A DNA stretch of 64,000 bases, from NCBI GenBank assembly GCA_023391095.1, contig JAEWBN010000009.1, positions 1-64,000 on the forward strand, in the 5' to 3' direction. Both the position numbers and the translations under genes were made by a program. The stretch comes from Pseudomonadota bacterium. Its GTDB lineage: Bacteria; Pseudomonadota; Alphaproteobacteria; Rhizobiales; Devosiaceae. Position 1 is the stretch's first letter; every line of letters begins with the position of its first letter. The notes under the pieces are model-generated. The model ran no database searches, had not been told where the DNA came from, and saw only the letters and a program-made list of their open reading frames with translations. Positions 7,609 through 15,777 of this stretch are shown in pieces.

Positions 7609-8265
7609 ATGATGTTCTTCCGCCAAAAACCGCTTTCCATTCCCTCGCCGCTGGATGCCCTGCCGGGCCGGACGACGGAATTGTCCATCGCGCCCAACCA
7701 CTTCGTCAACGGCGCGGCGCTCAAGGGCCCCTATCCGGAGGGCGCTGAAACCATCTACTTCGGGCTTGGCTGCTTCTGGGGCGCCGAGCGCCTCTTCTGG
7801 CAATTGCCGGGCGTGGTCGTCACGGCCGTCGGCTATCAGGGCGGGCACACGCCCAATCCGAGCTATGAAGAAGTGTGCTCGGGCATGACCGGGCATACCG
7901 AGATCGTCAAGGTGGTCTACGATCCCAAGGCGATCAGCCTCGAAACCCTGCTCAAGACCTTCTGGGAAGAGCATGACCCGACCCAGGGCATGCGCCAGGG
8001 CAATGACGTGGGCACGCAATACCGTTCGGCCATCTATACGACCACTGCGCAACAGGCTGCGGTGGTTGAGAAAAGCCGCGCCGCCTATGGCGAGGCGCTC
8101 AAGGCGCGGGGGCTCGGTCCGATCACCACGGAAATCGGCGAGGCCGGACCGTTCTATTACGCCGAAACCTATCACCAGCAATATCTGGCCAAGAATCCCA
8201 ACGGCTATTGCGGACTGGCCGGCACCGGGGTGAGCTGCCCCATCGGGCTGGGTGTTACGGCATAG
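7609..8265 (+). CDS. msrA: Peptide-methionine (S)-S-oxide reductase MsrA
   Basis: This enzyme reduces methionine-S-sulfoxide in proteins and free methionine, as repair after oxidation. The 218-residue protein has the catalytic GCFWG motif at about 54-58, followed by VGYQGGHTPNPSYEEVCSG and GHTEIVKVVYDP, all diagnostic of MsrA. Two C-terminal cysteines (NGYCG and VSCP) are candidate resolving residues. The N-terminal roughly 48 residues precede the usual core, as in the longer MsrA subfamily. The gene opens with tandem ATGs behind a strong aaggag, and the second (7612) has the better spacing. A terminator-like hairpin follows at 8303. Confidence 0.95.
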   Translation: MMFFRQKPLSIPSPLDALPGRTTELSIAPNHFVNGAALKGPYPEGAETIYFGLGCFWGAERLFWQLPGVVVTAVGYQGGHTPNPSYEEVCSGMTGHTEIVKVVYDPKAISLETLLKTFWEEHDPTQGMRQGNDVGTQYRSAIYTTTAQQAAVVEKSRAAYGEALKARGLGPITTEIGEAGPFYYAETYHQQYLAKNPNGYCGLAGTGVSCPIGLGVTA

Positions 8266-8302
8266 ACGGCAAGTAATTCCCAAGTATAAAAAGATATACA
8301 CG

Positions 8303-8337
8303 AGGCGTCCGATCTTCGCATCGGGCGCCTTATTGTT
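8303..8337 (+). terminator. Probable rho-independent terminator after msrA
   Basis: An 11-bp stem, aggcgtccgat (8303-8313) with atcgggcgcct (8320-8330) including one G-U pair, has a 6-nt loop and is followed by the T-rich tattgtt. It lies 38 bp after the msrA stop and before the YjbR-like gene. The T-tract is imperfect. Confidence 0.6.
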
Positions 8338-8358
8338 AGCAGACTGTTCACCCTGACC

Positions 8359-8721
8359 ATGACCTATCCCGCGATAATGCGAAGACCTGCGTTTGAAGCC
8401 TTCGTGCTTGGCCTGCCGGCCGCCACGCTGGTGCGGCAATGGCGCGATGATTCCGTGGCCAAGGTGGGTGGCAAGATTTTCTGCCTGCTCGATCGCGACC
8501 CCGGCGAGGTCTGGCTCAAGGTTTCGGAGATGAGCTTTGCGCTGACGACCGAAATGGAGGGGATCCGGCCGGCGCCCTATTTTGCCCGTGCGGGCTGGGT
8601 GGCGGTTTCGCATGAGAGCCCGCTCACCGATGCGGATATCCGGGCCTATATCGTGGAGGCGCACCGGATCGTGGCGGGCAAGCTGAGCCGGAAGCTGCGG
8701 GCGGAGCTGGGGTTGGGGTGA
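8359..8721 (+). CDS. MmcQ/YjbR family protein
   Basis: The 120-residue protein matches the MmcQ/YjbR-like fold (CyaY-like alpha/beta). It has an N-terminal FVLGLPAATLV segment, GGKIFCLLDRD, VWLKVSEMSF and the C-terminal signature RPAPYFARAGWVAVS. Family members are often annotated as DNA-binding on structural grounds, but their role is unclear. The gene is a short single unit between the msrA terminator and the tandem repeat field. Confidence 0.85.
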   Translation: MTYPAIMRRPAFEAFVLGLPAATLVRQWRDDSVAKVGGKIFCLLDRDPGEVWLKVSEMSFALTTEMEGIRPAPYFARAGWVAVSHESPLTDADIRAYIVEAHRIVAGKLSRKLRAELGLG

Positions 8722-9448
8722 GGCATTCCACAATCGTAGCCTGCCTATAGCCGGGAAGGCCCCCTCACCCGGCCTTCGGCCGACCTCTCCCCCAGAGGGA
8801 GAGGTAAGGTAGGCAAGAGCTCGCCTCTGCACTTTCGCCATTCGAGCGCAGCTCTCATGGCCTTCGGGCCACCCGTGATCACGTCCGTGACAGGCTCTCT
8901 CTTCGATGGGAAGGAAGCGAGCGGCCGCGGCCGGTGACCTAGTGACCGTAAACTGGCGGCCCCCTCACCCGGCCTTCGGCCGACCTCTCCCCCAGAGGGA
9001 GAGGTGAAGTAGGCGAGAGTTCGCTTCTGCACCTTCGCCATTCAAGCGCAGCTCTCATGGCCTTCGGGCCACCCGTGATCACGTCCGTGACAGGCTCTCT
9101 CTTCGATGGGAAGATGAAGAGAGCGGGCCGCGGCTGGTGACCGAGTGACCATAAACTGAAGGCCCCCTCACCCGGCGCTATGCGCCGACCTCTCCCCCGG
9201 AGGGAGAGGTAAGGCAGGCGAGAGTTCGCTTCTGCACTTTTGCTATTCGAGCGCAGCTCTGATGGCTTTCTCACCTCGGATCGCTCCACCGGAGCGATCT
9301 GCCCTGCGGGTCGGTTCGAAGCCCCCTCATCCGGCGCTGCGCGCCACCTTCTCCCCGAGAGGGAGGAGAAAGGGGGCTATGCGCCTCCCGCAAGTGTGGA
9401 AGGCGCACCACCCGCTGAGTACTGACCTCTCCCCCAGAGGGAGAGGTA
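8722..9448. repeat. Gene-free repeat field with a ~200-bp tandem repeat
   Basis: No gene is supported here. Three head-to-tail copies of a roughly 200-bp unit begin at 8758, 8958 and 9161, the last truncated near 9252. Each starts with ggccccctcaccc, a short hairpin and a cctctccc...gggagagg palindrome, then a longer unique tail. They are followed by a gatcgctcc/ggagcgatc hairpin (9279-9299), a variant repeat at 9321-9378 and a final gagaggt copy at 9424-9447, which touches the stop codon of the next gene. Open frames across this field are repeat read-through. Confidence 0.9.
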
Positions 9449-11263
9449 TCAGGGGAGGATGGCGTAGACTTTGAGGGGGCCGGGGAGGGAGACGTCGGCG
9501 ATCCAGGGGGGTGGGGTGCCAGCGGCGATGAGGTTGAGCAGGGTGCCGGGGGTGGTGAGGGCCTGACCCTGGACCTCGGGCATATCGGGGCAGATGACGA
9601 TGAGGCCCAGGCCGCGCTCGGTGGCGATGGCGCGGGCGTCTTCGGCGGAGCGGTTGAAGAAGCGGAAGGTGTCGAGGACGCCGGCTTCGTTGCGGTGATA
9701 AGGCGCCGAAACCACGGCATGGGGCGTTTCGAGCAGCATATGCGAGCCCAGATCGATGGGGGTCATGATGCGCTCGGGCGGGATGGCGCGCAGGTCGGCG
9801 AAGGCTTCGGTGGTGAGGCAGGATTGCTTGCTCGAGCGCGCCTCAGTGACCGCCGCGGTGCGCTCGGCTGAAAAGAGGCTGACCGCCACGGTAACGAGGA
9901 GCACGAGGACCACGCCGGAAAAGGCCAGCCAGGCCGAGACGAGGCCCACCACCGTGCCCAGTCGCGGCCGGGCGAGATAGGCGTTGCGCGCGGTGACGAT
10001 GAGCCAGGCGCCGGCAGGGACGGCGGGCAGGATTGCCAGCCGGGCCCCGCGGATCTGGGTGAGCATGACAAGGCCGACGCCGAGCAGGAAAACCAGAAGA
10101 GTGAGCCAGGCGAGGCGCTGTCCGGGCACGCGCCAAGCCGCGATCAACGCGACCACGAGGCCGAGCAGAACCGGAGCGCCCACCGCGATGGCATAGGCCG
10201 GCATGTCGGGCAGCACTTCATGGAAGGGGCGCGCCTCGATGATGGCGGCCAGCCAATGCTGCTGCAGCCAGGGATCGAGCTCGCCATAGGGGCCCCTGAG
10301 GCATTGCGGATAGACTGCCACAACCACCGCAATGGCGATGATGCCCAACCCCGCCATGACCAGAAAACGCTGCCAGAGCGCACGCGGCGCGGCCACGAGA
10401 CCGGCCACGGCAAAGGCAGCGGCGACCATGAGACCGGCCAGGACATAGACCGGGGAAATCATGTCGCAGGCCGCTTCGAGCCAGCGGGACGGCGGGCGGG
10501 CCAATGCCAGATGCACGACCATGCCCAGGCCGAAACCCAGGCCGAACCGCCAGAGCGCCGGCCGGCGGCTGGCATCGAGAATATAGGCGAGGCCGAAGGC
10601 CAGAATGGCGGCCATGACCATGGGCAGCGCCTCGACGGCGATGGCCAGGGCCGTGGCGGCCAGAAAGCCGGCCAGCAGGGCGAAGCCCGGACGGCGCAGC
10701 GCCAGAAGACTCGTCCATAAACAGGCCAGGGTGAGGACGATGATGACGTTGTGGTGGTCCACCCGGCCAGGGGTGAATTCGGCGAGCACTGCGGGACTGA
10801 GGATGGGCAGAACCAGCGCCGGCAGCACCCCTTCGGGCCCCACCAGGGCCCGCGTCACCAGCATGGACAGGGCCAGAAGGGCGCCCATGAGCAGCATGGG
10901 CCAGATCGTGCCGGCGATCAGAAGGGCGTTTTCCGGGGTGGTGAAGAGGCCTGCTAGAGCCAGGAGCCCGGCGATGGGCAGGTCGACCAGCCGCGACCAG
11001 TGAATCTCGCTGCCATAGGGGGTGTTGAGACGGTGCTGAACCAGATCGTACCAGCCCTGCCCGGCCAGGAAGTCGCGCACCACCACCATGCGCATGGCAT
11101 CGTCGGTATCCATGAAAAGCGGCGCATCGCCCCGGCCCATCCAGGCGCGGGCCACAAGCGTTGCCGTGGCAATGGCCCAGACGGCAACAAAGGCAAGCCA
11201 TTCGCGGCGGGCGGGCATGAAGGAATGGGGTGGCACGGGGACGCTTCCAATGGATTTGCGCAA
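9449..11263 (-). CDS. Large polytopic membrane protein, possible GT-C-type glycosyltransferase
   Basis: The 604-residue protein has about a dozen hydrophobic segments. A conserved acidic motif, MDTDDAMRM, follows the first membrane segment and sits in a periplasmic-loop position together with YGSEIHWSRLVD. An Asp-rich first loop in a many-pass membrane protein is typical of GT-C glycosyltransferases that use polyprenyl-linked donors, which is why I suggest that fold. No specific family was recognised. The C-terminal roughly 150 residues are soluble. The gene stands alone, with repeats abutting its stop codon. Confidence 0.6.
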   Translation of the reverse strand: MRKSIGSVPVPPHSFMPARREWLAFVAVWAIATATLVARAWMGRGDAPLFMDTDDAMRMVVVRDFLAGQGWYDLVQHRLNTPYGSEIHWSRLVDLPIAGLLALAGLFTTPENALLIAGTIWPMLLMGALLALSMLVTRALVGPEGVLPALVLPILSPAVLAEFTPGRVDHHNVIIVLTLACLWTSLLALRRPGFALLAGFLAATALAIAVEALPMVMAAILAFGLAYILDASRRPALWRFGLGFGLGMVVHLALARPPSRWLEAACDMISPVYVLAGLMVAAAFAVAGLVAAPRALWQRFLVMAGLGIIAIAVVVAVYPQCLRGPYGELDPWLQQHWLAAIIEARPFHEVLPDMPAYAIAVGAPVLLGLVVALIAAWRVPGQRLAWLTLLVFLLGVGLVMLTQIRGARLAILPAVPAGAWLIVTARNAYLARPRLGTVVGLVSAWLAFSGVVLVLLVTVAVSLFSAERTAAVTEARSSKQSCLTTEAFADLRAIPPERIMTPIDLGSHMLLETPHAVVSAPYHRNEAGVLDTFRFFNRSAEDARAIATERGLGLIVICPDMPEVQGQALTTPGTLLNLIAAGTPPPWIADVSLPGPLKVYAILP

Positions 11264-11416
11264 GTATGGCGAGGCCGGGTTAAAGGGGGGTGAGCGGACG
11301 CGGGGGCACCGCGCTGGACGATCTTCCTGACGCAGGCTTCCCCAGGAGAAAACCGGCCGGGCCTTGCCAAAAGGCGAGCGGCGATTCAGGGTTTGCCATC
11401 ACTGGGGGAAAAGCCG

Positions 11417-11788
11417 ATGGCACCTGATCTGCTTGTAGCGGCCGGCCGCGTGATCTTCGGCTTGTTTTTCGTGATTGCCGGGGTGCGCAACTTCCTTAGC
11501 CTGCCGACGCGGGCGCCTGATATGACCAATTACGGCTGGGTGCTGCCGGCGCCCATTTCAACGCTGGGCTTTACCGTGCAGGTGATCGCCGGGCTTTGCC
11601 TTGTGGTGGCCATGCAGACCGCCTGGGCTTCGGGCTTGCTGATGGCGTTTCTGGTGCTGGCCACCGCGCTGTTTCACAATCCTCTGACCTTCCCGCGGGA
11701 AGACCGGGCGCTCCACATCTATCTGGTGCTGGTCAATTGCGCGCTGTTCGGCGGCTTGCTGATGATCGTGGGCACGACCAACGGCTAG
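11417..11788 (+). CDS. DoxX family membrane protein
   Basis: The ATG at 11417 is preferred over the upstream TTG/ATG-like starts and gives about 123 residues. Four hydrophobic segments and the N-terminal GRVIFGLFFVIAGVRNF motif are characteristic of DoxX/DoxD-like proteins, small quinone- or redox-associated membrane proteins of mostly unknown substrate. It is a single gene between the large membrane protein gene and the convergent rutR-like gene. Confidence 0.8.
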   Translation: MAPDLLVAAGRVIFGLFFVIAGVRNFLSLPTRAPDMTNYGWVLPAPISTLGFTVQVIAGLCLVVAMQTAWASGLLMAFLVLATALFHNPLTFPREDRALHIYLVLVNCALFGGLLMIVGTTNG

Positions 11789-11833
11789 GTCGGAATCGGA
11801 CTTTTTCTGATACGGCGCGCAAGCGCGCGGCGG

Positions 11834-11870
11834 AAGTGCAGAGCCCTCGGCTCAAGGCCGAGGGTGACGT
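11834..11870. repeat. Palindromic repeat, family B copy
   Basis: The element aagtgcagagccctcggctc plus its palindromic partner (aaggccgagggtgacg) forms a hairpin, ccctcgg-ctcaagg-ccgaggg. A nearly identical sequence is present at 26061-26096, and an inverted copy at 26011-26037. It lies between two convergent genes, where it may also act as a transcription stop. Confidence 0.75.
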
Positions 11871-11940
11871 TTTGTGGGCGTGACAGGGCCCTGAGCCCAA
11901 GTCGCTACGGCCGGAATGTGAGGCCGCGGCGGCTCTGCCA

Positions 11941-12672
11941 TCAGGCGCCGGGTCGCGGACGCGGCGTCAGGCCATGCATGAAAAGCTGTTCGAGATAGCG
12001 AGCGGCGTCTTCGAACCGACCCTCGCCATTGCGGTTCTTGCCCAGGACGGCGCGGACCTGAACGTCGAAATCGGCATAATGCTGGGTTGTGGCCCAGATG
12101 GAAAAGATCAAGTGATATGGGTCCGTGCGGGTGAGCTTGCCCTGATCCATCCACGCCAAAAGCACCTTGGCCTTTTCATCGACAAGGTTCTTGAGGTCCA
12201 CCTCGATCATGTCGATGACATGCTCGGCGCCCCGCAGCATCTCATTGGCAAACAGGCGGCTTTCGCGCGGAAAGTCGCGCGCCATTTCAAGCTTGCGGCG
12301 GATATAGGAGCGGATCTCGGTGAAGGGATCACCGTCCTCGTCCATGTCGCGCAGGGGCGCCAGCCAGGTGTCGAGCAGGGTGGAAATCAGGCGCCGATGG
12401 ATCTCCTCCTTGCGGGGGAAATAATAGAGCAGGTTGGGTTTGCTCATGCCCGCCACTTCGGCGATCTGGTCGATGGTGGAGCCGCGAAAGCCATGGACGG
12501 AAAAGACTTCCAGCGCGGCTTCGAGGATAATGTCCTGCTTTTCCTTCTGGATGCGGGTGAGCGGGCGCGGACGGGCGGCCGGATGGCTCGTGGCCGCCTT
12601 CGCATCGGCCTTGTGCTGGCGCGTGGCGAGGGCAGTGCGGGGATCGGCGGCTTTCACTTTTCGCGGTGCCAT
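11941..12672 (-). CDS. rutR: RutR-like TetR family regulator of pyrimidine catabolism
   Basis: The frame is open to a TTG at 12723, but the ATG at 12672, preceded by aagg, is the likely start (243 residues). A basic N-terminal extension (about 1-48) precedes the helix-turn-helix (ILEAALEVFSVHGFRG, then IDQIAEVAGMSKPNLLYYF). The C-terminal domain carries RutR-type features: FANEMLRGAEHV and YHLIFSIWATTQHYADF. RutR in E. coli senses uracil/thymine. The gene is divergent from the aminotransferase gene that opens the dihydropyrimidine/beta-alanine cluster, and a near-consensus RutR box lies 36 bp upstream of its start. Confidence 0.88.
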   Translation of the reverse strand: MAPRKVKAADPRTALATRQHKADAKAATSHPAARPRPLTRIQKEKQDIILEAALEVFSVHGFRGSTIDQIAEVAGMSKPNLLYYFPRKEEIHRRLISTLLDTWLAPLRDMDEDGDPFTEIRSYIRRKLEMARDFPRESRLFANEMLRGAEHVIDMIEVDLKNLVDEKAKVLLAWMDQGKLTRTDPYHLIFSIWATTQHYADFDVQVRAVLGKNRNGEGRFEDAARYLEQLFMHGLTPRPRPGA

Positions 12673-12707
12673 TTTCGCCTTGCGGGAATGTGTAGGGATG
12701 CTAACAT

Positions 12708-12723
12708 TTTTCCAACTGGTCAA
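12708..12723. promoter_or_regulatory. RutR box in the rutR/aminotransferase divergent promoter
   Basis: On the plus strand the 16-bp site reads ttttccaactggtcaa. The published E. coli RutR consensus is TTGACCANNTGGTCAA; 12 of the 14 specified bases match, with one half-site (TGGTCAA) perfect. It sits between the rutR start (12672) and the aminotransferase start (12797), where it could control both promoters. The match was made by eye, not by a scored search. Confidence 0.75.
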
Positions 12724-12796
12724 AATTTCTTGGGTTCGCGCTCCAACGTCAAGCCCAAAACAAAGACCGGCGCCAAATCATCGGGAGTGAGGCTTC

Positions 12797-14125
12797 GTGT
12801 CGACATCATCCACAGTTGCGCCAAACGATCTCAGCGCGTTCTGGATGCCGTTTACGGCAAACCGGCAGTTCAAGAAAAGCCCGCGCATGTTCGTGGCGGC
12901 AAAGGACATGCATTACACGACCAGCGACGGGCGGCAGGTGCTGGACGGTACGGCGGGCCTGTGGTGCGTCAATGCCGGGCACGCGCGGCCGAAAATCGTC
13001 GAGGCCATCAGCAAGCAGGCCGCGGAGCTCGACTATGCGCCGGCCTTCCAGATGGGCCACCCCAAGGCGTTCGAATTGGCCAACCGCATCATCGACATCG
13101 CCCCCGCCGGGCTCGACCATGTGCTGTTCACCAATTCCGGTTCGGAATCGGTGGACACAGCGCTCAAGGTGGCGCTGGCCTATCAGAAGGTGATCGGCCA
13201 GGGCTCGCGCACAAGGCTGATCGGCCGCGAACGGGGCTATCACGGGGTCAATTTCGGCGGCATTTCGGTGGGCGGCATCGTCACCAACCGCAAGATGTTC
13301 GGCACGCTTCTTACGGGCGTCGACCACCTGCCGCATACACATAACCTCGCCAAGAACGCGTTTTCGCGGGGCGAGCCGGAACACGGGGCGGACCTGGCCG
13401 ACGAGCTCGAACGCATCGTGACGCTGCATGACGCCTCGACCATCGCGGCCGTCATCGTCGAGCCGGTGGCCGGGTCCACCGGCGTGCTGATCCCGCCGCC
13501 GGGCTATCTCAAGCGGTTGCGCGAGATCACCAAAAAGCACGGCATTCTGCTGATTTTCGACGAGGTCATCACCGGCTACGGCCGGCTCGGCACTCCGTTC
13601 GGAGCGGACTATTTCGGCGTCGTGCCTGATATCATGGTCACGGCCAAGGGGCTGACCAATGGCGTCATTCCCATGGGCGCCGTCATGGTGTCCTCGGAAA
13701 TCCACGACGCCTTCATGCAGGGGCCGGAGCACCTGATCGAGTTCTTCCACGGCTATACTTATTCGGGCAATCCGATCGCCTCGGCGGCCGGGCTGGCAAC
13801 GCTCGAGACTTATAAGGAAGAGGGTCTGCTCACCCGCGGGGCGGACCTCGCCAAGGTGTGGGAGGATGGGCTGCATTCGCTCCGGGGTGAGCCGCATGTG
13901 ATCGACGTGCGCAATATCGGGCTGGTGGGGGCGATCGAGTTGCAGCCGGTGGAAGGGCAACCGACCAAGCGGGCGTTCTCGGCGTTCCTGCATGCCTATG
14001 AAAACGGGCTCCTCATCCGCACCACGGGCGATATCATTGCGCTCAGTCCACCGCTCATCGTTTCGGAAAGCCAGATCGGCGAGATCATCGATGGCGTGCG
14101 CAATGCGCTGCGGAGTATCCAGTGA
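12797..14125 (+). CDS. Class III omega-amino acid aminotransferase (beta-alanine:pyruvate type)
   Basis: The predicted reaction transfers the amino group of beta-alanine (or 3-aminoisobutyrate) to pyruvate, yielding malonate semialdehyde. The 442-residue protein starts at GTG 12797 behind ggagtgagg. It shows class III aminotransferase marks: TNSGSESVDTALK at 112-124, RGYHG near 146-150, FDEVITGYGR with Asp255, and the PLP lysine Lys284 in TAKGLTNG. The phrase AFWMPFTANRQFK near the N-terminus is typical of beta-alanine--pyruvate transaminases. It is first in the cluster, overlaps the dehydrogenase gene by a TGATG junction and is probably controlled by the adjacent RutR box. Confidence 0.9.
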   Translation: MSTSSTVAPNDLSAFWMPFTANRQFKKSPRMFVAAKDMHYTTSDGRQVLDGTAGLWCVNAGHARPKIVEAISKQAAELDYAPAFQMGHPKAFELANRIIDIAPAGLDHVLFTNSGSESVDTALKVALAYQKVIGQGSRTRLIGRERGYHGVNFGGISVGGIVTNRKMFGTLLTGVDHLPHTHNLAKNAFSRGEPEHGADLADELERIVTLHDASTIAAVIVEPVAGSTGVLIPPPGYLKRLREITKKHGILLIFDEVITGYGRLGTPFGADYFGVVPDIMVTAKGLTNGVIPMGAVMVSSEIHDAFMQGPEHLIEFFHGYTYSGNPIASAAGLATLETYKEEGLLTRGADLAKVWEDGLHSLRGEPHVIDVRNIGLVGAIELQPVEGQPTKRAFSAFLHAYENGLLIRTTGDIIALSPPLIVSESQIGEIIDGVRNALRSIQ

Positions 14126-15621
14126 TGCAGATCATCGAAAATGCTGTTGCAGGCAAACGCTATGTTTCGTCCTCGACGCGCAGGGTGCCGGTGTTCAACC
14201 CGGCCACCGGCGAGCAGAGCGCGGAACTGCCGCTCTCGACGCTGGATGAGCTGAATGCCGCCGTGGCCAGCGCGGTCAAGGCGCAGGTGGCCTGGGGCGC
14301 AACGCCGCCGATGAAGCGGGCGCGCGTCATGTTCAAGTTCAAGGCGCTGCTCGACCAATATGCCGATGATCTCGCCCGCGAGATTTCCAAAGAGCACGGC
14401 AAGGTGCATGACGATGCGCTGGGCGAAGTGGCGCGCGGCATCGACTGCGTCGATTTTGCCTGCGGCATCCCGCATCTCCTCAAGGGCGAATTTTCCCGCA
14501 ATGTGGGGCCGAGCATCGACAGCTATTCGGACCGGCAGCCGCTGGGCGTGGTGGCGGGGATTACGCCGTTCAACTTCCCGGCCATGGTGCCGATGTGGAT
14601 GTATCCGGCGGCGATTGCCTGCGGGAACGCGTTTATCCTCAAACCCTCCGAGCGCGATCCGTCCGCGCCCATGCTGGCCTGGAACCTCTTCATGGAAGCC
14701 GGCCTGCCCGACGGTATTCTCAACATTGTCCATGGCGACAAGGAAATGGTCGACGGCATTCTCGACCATCCCGATATCAAGGCGGTGAGCTTTGTGGGGT
14801 CCACGCCGATTGCTGAATATGTCTATCAGCGCGGCACCAAGGCCGGAAAACGCGTGCAGGCGCTGGGCGGCGCCAAGAACCACATGATCATCATGCCGGA
14901 CGCCGATCTCGACCAAGCGGCGGATGCGCTGATGGGCGCGGGCTATGGTTCGGCCGGCGAGCGCTGCATGGCGATTTCGGTGGCCGTGCCGGTGGGCAAG
15001 GCCACCGCCGATGCGCTTGTCGAAAAGCTCAAGCCGCGCGTCGAAAGCCTCAAGATCGGCCCGGCGACCGACAAGGACGCAGAAATGGGTCCTGTCGTCA
15101 CCAAGATGCACCGCGACAAGATCCTGGGCTATATCGACTCCGGCGTCGAGGAAGGCGCTGATCTTGTGGTCGATGGGCGTGGGTTTACGCTGCAGGGCTA
15201 TGAGAACGGCTATTATGTCGGGGGCACGCTGTTCGACAATGTCGAGCCAAACATGAAAATCTATAAGGAAGAGATTTTCGGGCCGGTGCTGTCGGTGGTG
15301 CGGCGCGACAGTTTCCAGGATGCGGTCGATCTCATCCACGGGCATGAATATGCCAATGGCACGGCGATCTTTACCCGCGACGGCGACGCCGCCCGCGAAT
15401 TTGCCGACAAGATCGAAGTGGGCATGGTGGGCATCAATGTGCCCATCCCGGTCCCGGTCGCCTACCACTCCTTCGGCGGCTGGAAGCGCTCGCTGTTCGG
15501 CGATCACTCCATCTACGGGCCCGAAGGCATCCACTTCTATACGCGGCTCAAGACCGTCACCACCCGCTGGCCCGCCGGCATCAAGGGTGGGGCGGAATTT
15601 ACCTTCCCGAGCCTCAAGTAG
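14125..15621 (+). CDS. mmsA: CoA-acylating methylmalonate/malonate-semialdehyde dehydrogenase
   Basis: The enzyme oxidises malonate or methylmalonate semialdehyde with NAD and CoA to acetyl- or propionyl-CoA plus CO2. The ATG at 14125 shares its A with the preceding stop codon; a GTG one codon earlier is possible. It is an aldehyde dehydrogenase of about 498 residues with TPFNFPAMVPMWM, FVGSTPIAEYVYQ and the catalytic Cys281 in GSAGERCMA. The pattern ALGGAKNHMIIMPDAD is specific to MMSDH. Coupled to the aminotransferase, it completes beta-alanine breakdown to acetyl-CoA. A strong terminator follows at 15712. Confidence 0.95.
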   Translation: MQIIENAVAGKRYVSSSTRRVPVFNPATGEQSAELPLSTLDELNAAVASAVKAQVAWGATPPMKRARVMFKFKALLDQYADDLAREISKEHGKVHDDALGEVARGIDCVDFACGIPHLLKGEFSRNVGPSIDSYSDRQPLGVVAGITPFNFPAMVPMWMYPAAIACGNAFILKPSERDPSAPMLAWNLFMEAGLPDGILNIVHGDKEMVDGILDHPDIKAVSFVGSTPIAEYVYQRGTKAGKRVQALGGAKNHMIIMPDADLDQAADALMGAGYGSAGERCMAISVAVPVGKATADALVEKLKPRVESLKIGPATDKDAEMGPVVTKMHRDKILGYIDSGVEEGADLVVDGRGFTLQGYENGYYVGGTLFDNVEPNMKIYKEEIFGPVLSVVRRDSFQDAVDLIHGHEYANGTAIFTRDGDAAREFADKIEVGMVGINVPIPVPVAYHSFGGWKRSLFGDHSIYGPEGIHFYTRLKTVTTRWPAGIKGGAEFTFPSLK

Positions 15622-15711
15622 ACACCATGGTCAGCGTCCCTCAGAAATCGCTGACCGCCCCACCCCACTCCTCAGGGAGCGGGGACTTCTCCTCTCTCCA
15701 TTCCTCCCTCG

Positions 15712-15749
15712 GCCCTGCCGCTCGCTGCACCGCGACGGCAGGGCTTTTT
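15712..15749 (+). terminator. Rho-independent terminator after mmsA
   Basis: A perfect 9-bp stem, gccctgccg (15712-15720) with cggcagggc (15736-15744), is followed by ttttt. A smaller hairpin, ggtcagcg/cgctgacc (15629-15636/15649-15656), lies just after the mmsA stop. This suggests that the aminotransferase-mmsA pair is transcribed separately from the hydrolase gene that starts at 15778. Confidence 0.8.
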
Positions 15750-15777
15750 GTTGCTTTAAACTGACGAGTAGACCCCG

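Noticed and set aside
9324..9474. Short frames containing repeat-derived peptides such as LSPRGRG or SPRGRRK
   Set aside because: These are translations of family A repeats, which recur wherever the repeat is present.
12666..12723. Longer RutR-like protein starting at the TTG at 12723
   Set aside because: That TTG is part of the RutR box (TTGACCA on the minus strand) and no ribosome-binding site precedes it, while the ATG at 12672 has aagg at good spacing.
13996..15534. 512-codon open frame antisense to mmsA
   Set aside because: It is the mirror of a high-GC coding strand; mmsA has full family motifs and the antisense translation (His/Arg-rich, no domain) does not. The same applies to long antisense frames across gyrB, the PBP, the beta-CASP gene, hydA and ubiB.
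15622..15777. Small RNA or attenuator between mmsA and the hydrolase gene
   Set aside because: The region is explained by a post-mmsA hairpin and a standard terminator; no promoter-like sequence for a separate RNA was evident.
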